Shown piece by piece: positions 37,401 through 49,289 of a DNA stretch of 64,000 bases (its first letter is position 1; each line of letters starts with the position of its first letter). This stretch comes from Castor canadensis (lineage: Eukaryota > Chordata > Mammalia > Rodentia > Castoridae), in contig NC_133394.1 in the NCBI RefSeq assembly GCF_047511655.1, forward strand, positions 111,126,343 through 111,190,342, given 5' to 3'. The translations under genes and the position numbers were made by a program. A model generated the notes under the pieces. It did no database searches and was not told the origin of the DNA. It saw only the letters and a list, made by a program, of their open reading frames with translations.

Positions 37401-37705
37401 GTCTGACCAAGCCCTCTCCAAGCTCTCTCTTCTCAATCTGCTGGTTCAATGGCTAGGACTCTGTGGGCACAGAAGAATGTGGACAGAGCCTGGCATCCTG
37501 GGTGACTGCATGAGGCAGGACACCTGTCCTCTCACCAGTGCACAAAGAGGACATTTACCCTGTGCCAAGAACTGGGTGTTTTGTGTATTTTTGTTATGGC
37601 AATTATACAATGCTGACTACTGAGGTTCCCCACTAAAATTGAAACTTTCAGAAAGTAGGAACCTCCTCTACGCTCGCCATGCTATTCCTTGCCAAAAATT
37701 TCTTT
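34440..37705. other. Intergenic flank, no gene seen
   Basis: One B1 at 34695 and a poly-C run near 35492-35504 are the only repeats I recognise. The rest looks unique and noncoding. Confidence 0.55.
34695..34862 (+). repeat. B1-like SINE
   Basis: gcatagtggtgcatgcctgtaatcacagcac ... catcagcctgggctattag ... gagactctatctcaaaaaaac. Confidence 0.85.
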
Positions 37706-37924
37706 TCTTCCTTCCTTCCTTCCTTCCTTCCTTCTTTCCTTCCTTTCTTCCTCTTTTCTCTCTCTCTGTCTCTCTCTCTTCCTCCCCCCCTCTCTCCCTC
37801 TCTCTCTCTCCCTCCCTCTCTCTCTCTCCCTCCCTCTCTCTCTCCCTCTCGTCTTTCTCTCCCTCCCTTTCTCTCTCTCTCTGTCTCTTCTCTGTCTCTC
37901 TCTCTCTCTCTTCCTCCCTCTCTT

Positions 37925-37956
<32 letters not shown>

Positions 37957-37992
37957 TTCCTCCCTCTGTTTCTCTCTCTCTCTCTCTCTCTG
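37706..37992 (+). repeat. Long (CCTT)n/(CT)n polypyrimidine tract
   Basis: Nearly 290 bp is almost purely pyrimidine on the + strand, mostly CT with CCT and CTGT interruptions. It ends where the antisense SINE at 37993 begins. Confidence 0.95.
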
Positions 37993-38298
37993 TTGAACTC
38001 AGGGCCACACACTTGCTAGACAGGTGCTATACCACTTGAGCCACAGCCCCGGCACTTTTCATGCTGGCTATTTTTGAGATAGGTTCTCACTTTATGCCCA
38101 GGCCAGCCTGCACTACGACCCTCCTCTCTGTGCTTCCCCACACAGCTGGGGTGACAGGCACATGCCACCATGCCAAGCCATTGGCTGAGATGGGAGAGTC
38201 TCACACACTTTTTGCCTAGGCTGACCTTGTATTCTAATCCTCCCAATCTCCACCTCCAAGTAGCTGGGATTACAGCCTTGAGCCACGTGCCCAGCCTT
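37993..38298 (-). repeat. Long composite SINE (antisense)
   Basis: gaactcagggccacacacttgctagacaggtgctataccacttgagcc, then two antisense B1-like segments ending gggattacagccttgagccacgtgcccagcc. Confidence 0.9.
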
Positions 38299-38841
38299 CA
38301 ATTTTTCTTTCTTTACCTAGTTCTTTCTTTATTACCAATTGGCTCCAGCTTCTGGGGATGAATGGAAAAAAAAAAAAACACTACGACTTCGGTTGGTGGA
38401 TTTGGTTAAGATGACTGTGCATTTGGACACCATCCGAAGACAGGCTTGCCAAACCAAGTGGACACAGCAGCCAAGCAACTTAGTGAGCTTCAAGCAAAGC
38501 AGGGTGTGGACGCCAAAGGCCAAGCTGACAGACGGTGAGTGAAGCAGGTGTTAGGTCAGATGATAAACCTGGAGAGCACAGCATGAGGAAAGGCACATGC
38601 ATGTTCCTCATGCCTCTATCTTAATTTTCTGCTCAGAACTTCACAAACTATAAAATCTAGGTTTTAGGTGCCAGTATGTGTGGACAGAATCTGATTTTCA
38701 TTTCAAAGTGGAACAAATGCATCTCTGCTCACAGTTGTATCAATAGCAACCTAAGGCAAAATGAGAGAAAAAAAAACAGAAAGCATAAAATACACCCCTT
38801 CTGAACTACAAACATTCCAAGTCACCCACAAAAATGAAAGA

Positions 38842-39152
38842 TGGGGCCTGGCACAGTGGGTCAAGTCTGTAATCCTAGCTACTTGGGAGATGGAGATTAG
38901 GAATATTGAGGTTTGAGGCCAGCCTAAGGTCATGTGACCCCATCTCAATCAATGGCTGAATGTGTGCCTGTCATCCCAGCTACACAGGGAAGCAAAAATA
39001 GGAGTACTTTGGTCCAGACATACAGTGAGACCCTACCTCAAAATAACCAATGCAAAAAGAGCTGGTGGATTGGGTCAAGTGGTAGAGCACTCACCTAGCA
39101 GTGTAAGGACTTGAGGTCAACTCCCAGTACCACCAAAAAAAAAAAAAAAGTG
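38842..39152 (+). repeat. Long composite SINE
   Basis: Two B1-like segments (ggcctggcacagtgggtcaagtctgtaatcc and gtgtgcctgtcatcccag) are followed by a tRNA-like unit (ggtggattgggtcaagtggtagagc ... ggtcaactcccagtaccacc) and a poly(A). Confidence 0.9.
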
Positions 39153-40782
39153 AAATCTGGTGACTTCACATCTACTTTTCTTCTGGTTAATAATTATCAC
39201 TACTAGATGACATGATCCTGTATCTTAAAGACCCAAAAACTCTACCCAAAAGTCCTAGACACCATAAACAGCTTCAGCAATGTGGCAGAATACAAAGTCA
39301 ACTTACAAAAATCATTAGCTTTTCTATACACCAACAATGAACAAACTGACAAGGAATATATGGAAACAATTCCATTCACAATAGCCTCAAAAAAAAAAAA
39401 ATCAAATACCTAGGGGTAAACTTAACAAAGGATGTGAATGACCTCTACAAGGAGAACTACAAACCTCTGAAGAAAGAGATCAAGGAAGACTACAGAAGGT
39501 GGAAAGATCTCCCGTGTTCATGGATTGGTAGAATCAACATAGTAAAAATGGCTACACTACCAAAAGTACTCTATATGTTCAATGCAATTCCCAACAAAAT
39601 CCCAATGACATTCATCACAGAGACTGAAAAATCTACCCTAAAGTTCATTTGAAAACACAAGAGATCGCAAATAGCCAAGGCAATACTCAGCAAAAAGAGC
39701 AATGCTGGGGGTATCACAATACCCAACTTCAAACTATATTACAAAGCAATAGCAATAAAAACAGCATGGTACTGGCACAAAAACAGACATGAAGACCAGT
39801 GGAACAGAATAGATGACCCGGATATGAATCCACACAGCTATGCCCACATTATTGTTGACAAAGGTGCCAAAAACGTATGATGAGGAAAGACAGCTTCTTC
39901 AACAAATGTTGCTGGGAAAAGTGGTTATCTGCCCACAGAAAACTGAAACTACATCCATGTTTATCATCCTGTACTAGTATCAACTCAAAGTGGATTAAGG
40001 ACCTTAATATCAGACCCGAAACTCAGAAGTTAGTACAGAAAAGAGCAGAGAATACTCTGGAAGCAATAGGTATAGGCAAGGACTTTCTCAATAGAACCCC
40101 AGCAGCTCAGCAACTAAGAGAAAGGATGGACAAATGAGACTACATGAAATTAAAAATCTTCTGCACAGCAAAAGAAATGGTCTCTAAACTGAAGAGACCA
40201 CCCACAGAGTCAGAGAAAATATTTACCAGCTACACATCAGACAAAGGACTGATAACCAGAATATACAGGGAGCTCAAAAAACTGAACTCTTCCAAAACTA
40301 ATGAACCAATAAAGAAATGGGCAAGTGAACTAAACAGAACTTTCTCAAAAGAAGAAATTCAAATGGCCAAAAAACACATGAAAAAATGCTCACCATCTCT
40401 GGCCATAAAGGAAATGCAAATTAAAACCACACTAAGATCCCATCTCACCCCTGTTAGAATAGCTATCATCAAAAACACCACCAACAACAAATGTTAGAGA
40501 GGAAGAGGGGAAAAAATAACCCTTGTACACTGCTGGTGGGAATGCAAGCTGGTGAAACCACTCTGGAAAATGATATGGAGGCTTCTTTAAAAACTAAACA
40601 TAGACCTGCCACATGATCCAGCAATACCAGTCTTGGGGATATACCCAAAGGAATGTGACACAGGTTACTCCAGAGGCACCTGCACACCCATGTTTATTGC
40701 GGCACTATTCACAATAGCCAAGTTATGGAAACAGCCAAGATGCCCCATCACTGATGAATGGATTAAGAAAATGTGGTATTTA

Positions 40783-40798
40783 TACACAATGGAATTTT
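40783..40798 (+). repeat. 16-bp target site duplication (left copy)
   Basis: tacacaatggaatttt is identical to 41530-41545. The host L1 reads continuously if one copy and the insert are removed. Confidence 0.9.
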
Positions 40799-41529
40799 TT
40801 TTAGTGTATAGGAATTTTATTTTATGATAAAGTGGGTATTTATGGAAATTAATGTTTGAAATACTTTTTTTTAAGTATTTGTCTCCCAATGATAATGAAG
40901 AAGATACATCTTATATAATTGAAAGTGATGAAGATTTAGAAATGGAGATGCTTAAAGTCTGTTTAACATCACAGAAAAGTCACTTCAAGTTCTTTCCAAA
41001 GAACAATTAATTTCCAATTCATATTTTTCATATGGTCTATGAGTAATGTTTAAGAAACTGTATACTGATTTTTAAATACACATTCTTTCCTTTTTTTCAT
41101 TTATTCATATGTGCATACAATGTTTGGGTCATTTCTCCGCTCTACCCCCCTGCCCCCTCCCTCTATTCCCCCCTTCTTCTCTCCCTACTCCCTCGCTTCC
41201 AGGCAGAAACTGTTCTGCCCTTATTTCTAATTTTGTTGAAGAGAAAGTATAAACAATAGTAAGAAGAACAAAGCATTTTTGCTAGTTGAGATAAGGATAG
41301 CTGTACAGGGAGATTCCTAGCATTGCTTCCGTGTACATATGTGTTACATTCTAAGTTGATTCTTCTTGAACTGACCTTTCCTCTAGTTCCTGATCCCTGT
41401 CTCCTATTGGCCTCTGTCGCTTTAAAGTTTCTGCATTAGTTCCTTTGCATTGAGGACATCAAATACTATCATGTTTTTGGGGTTTCTTACCTATCCTCAT
41501 ACCTCCCTTGTGTGCTCTCACCTTATCAT
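40799..41529 (-). mobile_element. Nested antisense L1 tail with 3' transduction
   Basis: A 731-bp insertion within the host L1 is bounded by a perfect 16-bp duplication, tacacaatggaatttt, at 40783-40798 and 41530-41545. Read on the - strand, 41529 to 41098 is L1 3'UTR of the same family as the host. Shared phrases include cttcaacaaaatt, ctgcctggaag and gaataaatga. It is then followed by an A run and about 290 bp of non-L1 sequence (41090-40799) ending in AATAAA (40821-40816) 14 nt before an A tail. The preintegration site reads TTTT/A on the + strand, as expected for L1 endonuclease. Confidence 0.85.
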
Positions 41530-42169
41530 TACACAATGGAATTTTATTCAGCCATGAAGAAGAATGAAATCTTGTCATTTGCAAGTAAATGGATGGAACT
41601 GGAGAACATCATCTTAAGCGAAGTTAGCCAGACTCAGAAAACGAAAAATCGTATGTTCTCCCTCATATGCGCCCTGTGATCCAAAACAAATGCAGTAATA
41701 TTATTGGACATGGGTCATACGCTAAGGGGAGAGCACATATGGGAGGAATGGGGCTAGGTAGGAAACGCAAAACTTGAAAGTGTTTGATGTCCCCACTGCT
41801 AATACAGGAACCTTAAAACAGAGGCCACTATGGGAAGGTGACCGGGAAGTAGTGAAGAGGTCTGGTAGAGATGAATCATTTTGGGTTGTAATACATATGT
41901 GCATGGAAGCAATGCTAGGAATCTCTCTGTATAGCTATCCTTACCTCAACTAGCAAAAGAGCTTTGTCCTTCTTATTATTGCTTATGTCTACTCTTCAAC
42001 AAAATTGGAGAAAAGGGCAGAAGAGGTTCTGCCTGGAAGAACCTCTTCCAGGGAAGTGGGGGAAGGAGGGGGGCGGAGGGCAGCGGGGAGAAATGGCCCA
42101 AACAATGTATGCTTCTGTGAATAAATGAATAAAGGAAAAAATAATCATCACTACTACTTGTAGAACATT

Positions 42170-42478
42170 TTCATCACCCTCACTATGGACTGAATATTTT
42201 TGTCCTTCCAATATTCATATGTTGAAATTCTAACCCCAATGTGATGGCCTGGAGGTAGTGCCTTTGGGAGGTGATCAGGTCATGAGGGTGGAGCCCTCCT
42301 GAATGGGATTAGTGCCCTTATATGAAGAGACCTGAGAGCTCTCTGCCCTGCACATGTGAAAGTACAATGAGGTGGGTCCTCCCCCCAACACAAGATCTGC
42401 TAGCCCCTTGCTCTTGGGTTTCCCAGCCCAAATAAAAGTTTGTTTGTTTGTTTGTGCCACCCAGTCTATTGTGACATG
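42170..42478 (+). repeat. MaLR-like LTR remnant
   Basis: The sequence runs: atggactgaatatttttgtccttccaatattcatatgttgaaattctaaccccaatgtgatgg, gcctttgggaggtgatcaggtcatgagggtggagccctcctgaatgggattagtgccctta, and ccacccagtctattg near the end. Confidence 0.6.
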
Positions 42479-42754
42479 TTACATACCTACACTAAGAAAC
42501 TTAAGATGACTGGCAGTCAGTCTCCTGTCTCCATTTTCTCTTCCCCTTAGCCCCTGGCAACTACCCATCTTTTTTCTGGCTATGAATTGATCTGTTCCAA
42601 ACATGTCACTAAATGGAAAAGAAACAGCATATGATCTTGTTTAAGACTTTTTCTATTTGTAATTGTTTAAGGTCCATCCATGTTGTACCATGGATCAATA
42701 CTCTTTTTATTTTTTGTATATCTCAATAATATTTCCTTGTGTGTATTTGTTACT

Positions 42755-42945
42755 TTTTTTTTTTTTGGTAGTACTGGGATTTGAACTTAGGCTTCCCATT
42801 TGCTAGGCAGGTGCTCTATCACAAAATATACTTGTTTTTGAGACAGGATCTCACTAACATTGCCCATACTGGCCTCAAACTCATGATCTTCCTGTCTCTG
42901 CTTCCTGAGTGACTTGGATTACAGGCATCCACAATGCTGACAAAT
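42755..42945 (-). repeat. Composite SINE (antisense)
   Basis: A T run is followed by ggtagtactgggatttgaacttaggcttcccatttgctaggcaggtgctctatc, then an antisense B1-like part ending ttggattacaggcatcc. Confidence 0.85.
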
Positions 42946-44922
42946 ACTCACTTTTCTGTCTGTAGTTGTGGTAGACAGCATCTAACGTAAGTCCAATGGC
43001 CTATATCCCTTGGCAGTCAGCTGACCCTTCACACAATGTTCACCGAGCCATGATGGCATAAGTTGTTTTATTTACTAAAGGAATTTCCAACAACAAAATA
43101 TATCAATACACCTAATTTTAATCAGCAGCACTTGAATCTCTGAAGCTCGTATTCAGAAATTGTGAACTGGTTTCTATTTTTTTGCCTCTTTCCCCATATC
43201 TGTTTGCATTACCTTCAAACTGCTGTGAGGTTACAGAGCACAAGTAATATTTGTCTACGCAAAACAAGAATAGGAAAATGATCTAGTTACCCAAATAATA
43301 TACAATGTACATAAAGTGACTATATGCCCCACTCCTAGACCCGTTCAGATTTTAAATCTTCTTTCTCCTGGTCTGAATGTGTCTTTTTTGTCTGTTTTGG
43401 GGGATGGTTCAGAAAAGAGGGTTGCCACATATACAACACAAAATCAAACAGAAACCATCTGGAATTTGAAGGTTTAGAGATCAAGTCCATTTTCAACTAG
43501 GTGTTTTAGACTAGCCTCCTGTATTAATTCCACCAGATCAGCCCAAACCAAAAGGGGGTCACTCATGCTAAGTGACACAGGCAAATCCTCCAACAGACCA
43601 GTTTTTCTTGAAAACAGGACCCGTAGAACAACCAACCAGAAAGAGCCTGAAATCCCATCCGCTTCAATCCTTAGAAGAAAAGTCAGGGGTTTCTTGCCCT
43701 TTGTATTGCTCTACTTCCTTATTCTCATCTTACAAAAACCAACCATTCTGCCATGCCCAACACAAGACAGAATGAGGGGTTTCTTGATTCTTGAACAGCA
43801 AATAAAAGCCAATGAGCTCCTTAAACTAAATGTGTGTAATTTTGTCGTTTGACGTAGGTACTCACATTTGCAACAACACTTGGGAGATGTAAGGTTGATG
43901 AGTGAAAGCCCAGCTGATAGTTTGAGACTCTACAAAAAAAGTTACAGACTATCTCCAAAGCCAAGAAAGTTCCAAAGCAATGGCAGCATGCCCCGTGCGT
44001 GGGTTTAGCCAAGTCTAAACCAGGGTAGTTATCAGGGAACTTGCCTTACACTGTCTGGGAGGAAAGCCACAGCAGGGTCAGGCCTAACACATTTTCCAGA
44101 CAAAAGGTTGTTTGCTCCAAGTTGCTGAGCAGCTGGCAGCAGGGAATAAAGAACCTGTGCTATTCCCATTCTGGCCAACACGGTCATTCCTTTCATCTGC
44201 TCTCATGAGGAATCCACTGTGCTGTCCAGCCCTGATATGGAATACTTATTCCATAAAAGCACACAAGTATCCAGCATGACAGTAAGAAGGGACTTTCCCT
44301 CTGCTCTTTCCTTTCTTCACTATGCACTCCTTCATGTCTGGGGGAGGGGACAGCCATAAGAAAAGCAAAACAAAGCATTAGGGACATTTGATCATTCAAT
44401 AAAATTAGTTTACCTTTTTTCAGAACCTGAGACTTATTTGGGAATATTAAGAAGTTTGGTAAGGTAGAACCCAAGTCCACAGATGTAGACTAAATGCAGT
44501 TTCTTTTCAGTTCAGGGAACATTGACAGAGTGGCAGTGAGGTGACAGACCCAGGGCTGGGCACTGGGGTACAGGGATGAATGAGGCTCTGCCCCTTTCTC
44601 TCATTGACTAGGTTCACCCAGCATCCAGCCTCAGTATTTACACTGAGCTCCCGAGGACTACGTTTCCTGCCTTCAACCGTACAATCACTCCCCAAGTTTG
44701 TGCACACCTTTACGGTTGGACTCAGTTCAAGAACCAAACAGAAGCTCAGATGGTTTGGAAAGTGGCAGTCTTATCCCCTCCACCTGCTCTGTTTTCCTTT
44801 CCCAGCAGACAACAGAAGGCTGGTCCCCCAAATAGCTTATTTAGGCCCAGATGTGAGGTTAAGATATACTGTTTTTTCTTTGGATAGGAAATGCTAAAAA
44901 GTTAAGGAGGAAAGCATTAATG

Positions 44923-45155
44923 GTAGCCAGGCATGGGGGCACATGCCTGTAATTCCAGCACTCAGGAGGCTGGGGCTGGAGGATCATGAGTTGGAGGACA
45001 GCCTGGGCTACATAGCCAGACCTTGTCTAAAAAGAAAAGAAGAGAAAAGAGAAGGAAGGGAAGGAAAGAAAGAAAAAAAAGAGAAAGAAAAAAGTAAGAA
45101 AGGAAAGTAGATAAAAGGGAAAGAAAGAAGAAAAAAGAAAGGGAAAAGAAAAGCA
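44923..45155 (+). repeat. B1 SINE with expanded GA-rich tail
   Basis: The B1 body (44923-45030) is agccaggcatgggggcacatgcctgtaattccagcactcaggaggctgg ... cctgggctacatagccagaccttgtct. It is followed by about 120 bp of (GAAA/GGAAA)-type purine repeats. Confidence 0.9.
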
Positions 45156-46112
45156 TTATTGGCCTTGCAAAGTCTTAGAGCTACAGGGGTGGAGAACACC
45201 AGCATCCTGGAAGGGGAGCAAAGGGCAGATGTCCTCCATCTCCATCAGAGTGGTGCTTCCCATTGGTGGGTCACCAGTCTGGCCCTGGGACTCCATCTCA
45301 TGGGTGAGCCAAAACACTAGGGAGTTACATACCAGGATGAATACATGGCCTTGGGCTCCCTGCCCAGTTGAGTGCAGAATGAATATGGTTCTCCTGGGAC
45401 AACTCACAAAAAAAGAATGTGATGGGCTCACACAAACCCCTTTCCACAGAAGCAGGGCTGATCCTGGGCAAAAGATAAATGTTTGCATGGGTTTCTGAGC
45501 TTCTTTCATGTGTCTTTTCTCATTCCAGTTGCCCATGGGAGACTATGGCATTTTCCTTCCCCATCCCCACCTTCTTCTGTCAAAACTTACCTGCCCTACA
45601 TCACATTCCTTCAGGGTGTGCGCTCTGCTCAGTAACTATGGAGGTCATCTAAGGACATCAGCAAGTGACACACTCACATTTGGTGCCTCTGCTAGAGGAG
45701 TGCCTGCCAAGAATTCTGGATGAGCTCCGTGGAATTTGGGGTAGGAGACACACGATGTTGAAGTGCTTACCCACTTGTCCTTCCTCTAATGATTTGAGCT
45801 GAAATCTTTCCATTTGATGAAAAACAATTTTAAAATTCCATCCCAGTCTGGTGAACTTGTGCTCAGAGGTATCCAATGTCCTCAAAGGTGATCAAAAATG
45901 TAATAGCTGGCAATGACTGTGAAGAGAAGTGTGAGGACTTAGAGGCAGGGACATGGCCATGATGACCCACAGATGGGTCCCCAGGCTTCCTCAAAGCTGG
46001 CCTAGGTTTCAGAGAGAACATCTGACACCCTTGGATACCACTCCACTAAGAAACAACCCTGTACTCTGGCAGCTTAAAATATGCCAGGGGAGAGAAGACC
46101 GACAAACAAATA

Positions 46113-46434
46113 CAGCCACTTCTTGGTGCCCATGGAGGGTGGGGGTTGGTTCTAGGACCCACCACAAACCATGGATTCAAGTCCCTTATATAAAATGGTG
46201 TAGCATTTGCATACAACCTATGTATTTCTTCCCATAAACTTTGAATCATCTTAAGATTACTTATAATACCTAACACAAAGTAAAAGTTTTATACCACATT
46301 GTTTGAGGAATAATGACCCAAACGAGGCTGTGCATGTTCCATACACACCCAGGTATCACAGGCTTACCTCCATTTCCCATATGTGGTCAGTTGAATCTGT
46401 GAATGTAGAACCCAAGAACAAAGAGGGCCAACTG
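46113..46434 (+). mobile_element. Tigger/MER2-like non-autonomous DNA transposon
   Basis: This 322-bp element has CAG...CTG termini flanked by TA dinucleotides at 46111-46112 and 46435-46436. The internal sequence (cccttatataaaatggtgtagcatttgcatacaacc ... attacttataatacctaa ... gaatctgtgaatgtagaaccc) is characteristic of TcMar-Tigger MER2-type elements. It has no coding capacity. Confidence 0.75.
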
Positions 46435-46737
46435 TAAAATAGATTGCCAACTATTATTTTGGGGTTTTTTTCTTCCAGAAATATTTTAATAAAAATTGGC
46501 TATTTCCAAGAAACACCCACTGCATGCCCATCAATATAAGAGCACCATAACAAAATATTTCACCATATGGCTATGATTTAAAGGGGAAAAAATTGTAGAT
46601 ACTCCAGCACAACAGCAAAGCCCGGTGTGAAAATCACATTCCTTCTACGGGCAATGATTAGAATCTGTTAGATACCAAAGTAAAACTTTGTACAAATGCT
46701 GAACTATTTAGTTCAAAAGACCTCTACAGAAGCATCT

Positions 46738-47073
46738 TGTGGCAGGAAGGCAGGGAGGGGGAGGAGAGATTAATGAGTGCTACAGCAAAACAAAGAAAAA
46801 CCAGAGTTGGGGAATGTTACCTGGAGACCAGGGAAAGGTCACCTCACCCCAAAGTTTAAAGTGGCCAAAGAAATAACATATGACTATGTATGGTACAAGC
46901 TGTACCCTGCCCCCATTTCTGTAACCTGCCCTAAATGGTATAAGGAAGGCCACCTTTGTTCTCGGGGCTCAGCCTTTGGACTCAAGCCCACTGAGTTGCT
47001 GCGGGCTTGCTTAATAAACTTGCTTCTCGAAAGCTTTGGTGCCCCATCTCTCTGTCTGAGCCTTCCTATAACA
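46738..47073 (+). repeat. ERV 5' LTR
   Basis: It starts tgtggcaggaaggcaggg and ends ccttcctataaca. It contains a TATA-like tataag at 46939 and a poly(A) signal AATAAA at 47013. It aligns along its length to 52163-52490 with scattered substitutions and small indels. Confidence 0.9.
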
Positions 47074-47077
47074 TTTC

Positions 47078-47096
47078 TGGGGCACTCATCTGGGAT
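47078..47096 (+). other. ERV primer-binding site, tRNA-Pro-like
   Basis: tggggcactcatctgggat lies four bases after the LTR end. It resembles a proline-tRNA complement typical of gammaretroviruses, with several mismatches and one extra base. The tRNA assignment is inference. Confidence 0.5.
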
Positions 47097-47734
47097 TCAG
47101 AGCAGTGTTTTTACCTCCCTGTCACTGGCTCAGAGTCCCCAGCCTGCCAAGAGGGCTGCCACTGCCAGGCACCACTGGACCTGTTGATCCAGGGAAAGGG
47201 AACCTCTCTCCTGGTGAACAGAGGGGGTGAGTTTTGGTCACAAAAGGAAACTGGAAAGGCTTGAGAACCAACTTGGGAACCCCACTCATCAGACTGGTAA
47301 GAATCCTGGTTCAAATTCAGGCCTGCCTCAGGAGGCAGAAGGGGAGTCTGATCAACTTCCAACAGAGACACCCTAGTAACCACATTTTGGGGTGAAACTG
47401 TGTCTCTCAGGTTCAGGGAACAAGATGGAAGTACTGTGCTGTGTGTGAAAGTGCAAGCCTGAGACATGGCCCAGCTGTGAAGCAAAAGCAGAGTCCCAAT
47501 CTGTGGGTCCATGGCAAACTCATATGGTCTAGGGTGAGCCCTAACAGGGCCTCCAGTCTGGGGGTTATAAGGACTCACTACAGCCAAGAGATTGCCAAAT
47601 CCCTATGAGGGGAATGGCTGGAGATGGACAAAGTGAGTGGTGTTATTTGTTTTCCCCAAGGTGCTGGATAGGAGGACCCCTTACCTTCTCTCCACAACCC
47701 TCATCCCTTCTGTCACTGTCTCTGTCTTGATGTC

Positions 47735-49166
47735 TGGTAATAGGAGAAATGTGAGGAGGACAGAGTAAAAACACCCCCTTGGGGTGCATGCTCATAAGGA
47801 ATTTTATGGAGATTACAGAGTCAAGCTGACTCTGACAAGCTTAGGAACCTCTGTGAAATAGACTAGTGTGCTGTTGGTGTAGGATGGCCCTCAGAGGGGT
47901 CATTAGATAAGGTCATATGAATAGAGTTTTGAAGTGGTTATAGGGGAGCCTGGACACCCAGATGGGTCCTTATATTGATTGCTTGCAGGATGCAGTCCTC
48001 AGTTGGCCCACGTGGCTAAAGCCCCACCTAGAGGAGACATATAGGGTCATGGTTGCCAGGGTGGCAGCAGCTTCCAAGTAAGGAAAAAATGTAAAAATCT
48101 GGAAAAACCCATATTAGGAGGGGACCCCACCCTCTTATATGCCACTGTACCCACCTTTGCCACCACCACCCACCTCTTCACCTCCACCCTTGGAAGGGGA
48201 AGCAGCATTTAATGGGGAAGCCCCAGCAGCAGATATGCCTCCAAGGTCAAGCCCAGGAGTCCTTGAAACTGCAACCACCCCACCTTCCTCAGGCCCCATG
48301 AACCTCAGGCTCACTCTGAGGCCACCAGTCCTCACTCTGCAGCTCCCTGTGAGACTAGCCCTTAAGTTCAACCAGGAACATTTGAACAATCCCACTATGG
48401 GCCTAGTCTCTCCCCCAGGACCCACCACCCTGCAGATGTCCCTGAGGGAGGTCCAGGACCAAATACATTATGACCAGCATGGTCAGATACAAGGAGGAAG
48501 GTGGACATTCATCTATCAGTCCATCACCACCACAGACCTCCTTAATTGGAAACACCATACCCCCTCCTTCACAGAGCAGCCTCAGGCTCTGATTTATCTA
48601 AATGCAGTCCATCATTGAAACACACAAGCCCACCTGGACAGACTGTCAACAGCTTCTTTTGACTGAAAGATCATGCCCCTGCAGACACTCTAAATGCCCA
48701 AGTCTACACTCAGGGCCAGTTCCCTGAGGAGGATCCCCACTGGGACCCTAATGGTGACCGAGATGCAGCCTTTGTCAGCCAGGCCTGGGGGACATAAGGC
48801 AAAGACTGCAAAAGCTTGAGGGGTTTGCAGGTATGAGCACCAGCCAGCTTCTGGAGGTGGCCACAAAAGGCTTTGTCAGTCAATCAGGAGGCCAAATGGG
48901 AGGCTGATAAAAAGATGAAAAGAAAGGTGGACCTCCTTGCTGCAGCTCTGGCCAAACAGTTGGGTGGACCCTGGCATACAGGCCATGGCAGAGGAAGAGG
49001 CAATCCCCATGGACTACAGTCAGCACCCCGAGAATGGTCTCACCCTAGAGAGGAACTAAGTCAAGACCAGTGTGCCTACTGTTGTCAGGAAGGACACTGG
49101 AAAAATGAATTTCCCCAATGGCCCAGGGAACCCCAGAAGGTACCTCAGACCAGAGACACAGGCTGA
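47735..49166 (+). pseudogene. gag: ERV gag pseudogene
   Basis: Fragments of matrix appear near 47775 (PLGCM). A proline-rich linker plus the N-terminal capsid region lies in an open stretch at 48139-48615, and the nucleocapsid in another at 48873-49163. Several in-frame stops occur before and between these. The zinc knuckle at 49071-49112 keeps C-x2-C and the His, but its last Cys is Phe (ttt), so it could not bind zinc normally. No intact polyprotein exists. Confidence 0.8.
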
Positions 49167-49289
49167 GTTGTTAAAGGAAAGTATCAGCCTGCTCAGGGAA
49201 GAAGTGGTCCCTGGAGAAAGACATCATCGGGCTGGCCACTTTTGAGGATTATAAAGAGGACTAGGACATACTGGGCTCTATTCTACTGG

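Larger units (their letters stand above)
39206..42139 (+). mobile_element. 5'-truncated L1 (ORF2 C-terminal half + 3'UTR), interrupted
   Basis: This is a sense L1 fragment. It begins at GATGAC, the two Asp codons of the reverse-transcriptase (F/Y)ADD motif, so the catalytic core is absent. Broken frames follow through the thumb and C-terminal region, for example one starting [20 protein letters not shown] near 39434 and one at 39877. The 3'UTR ends near 42139 in an A-rich tail with ATAAATGAATAAA. It is flanked by an imperfect 17-bp target duplication (39189-39205 aataattatcactacta; 42140-42156 with one mismatch). The segment 40799-41529 is a later insertion. Stops and frameshifts make it non-functional. 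Confidence 0.9.
42480..46110. other. Intergenic flank, no gene seen
   Basis: It contains an antisense SINE (42755) and a B1 with purine tail (44923). No coding family is recognised elsewhere. Confidence 0.55.

Noticed and set aside
37639-38039. Long Ser/Leu/Pro-rich and Arg/Glu-rich open frames on both strands
   Set aside because: They are translations of a CT/GA microsatellite. The same applies at 5178-5485.
39434-40497. Several + strand open frames of 70-117 residues
   Set aside because: They are broken fragments of one L1 ORF2, not separate genes.
47111-47587. 158-residue - strand frame in the ERV leader
   Set aside because: It is antisense to the proviral leader, has no viral or cellular motif, and is best explained by chance.
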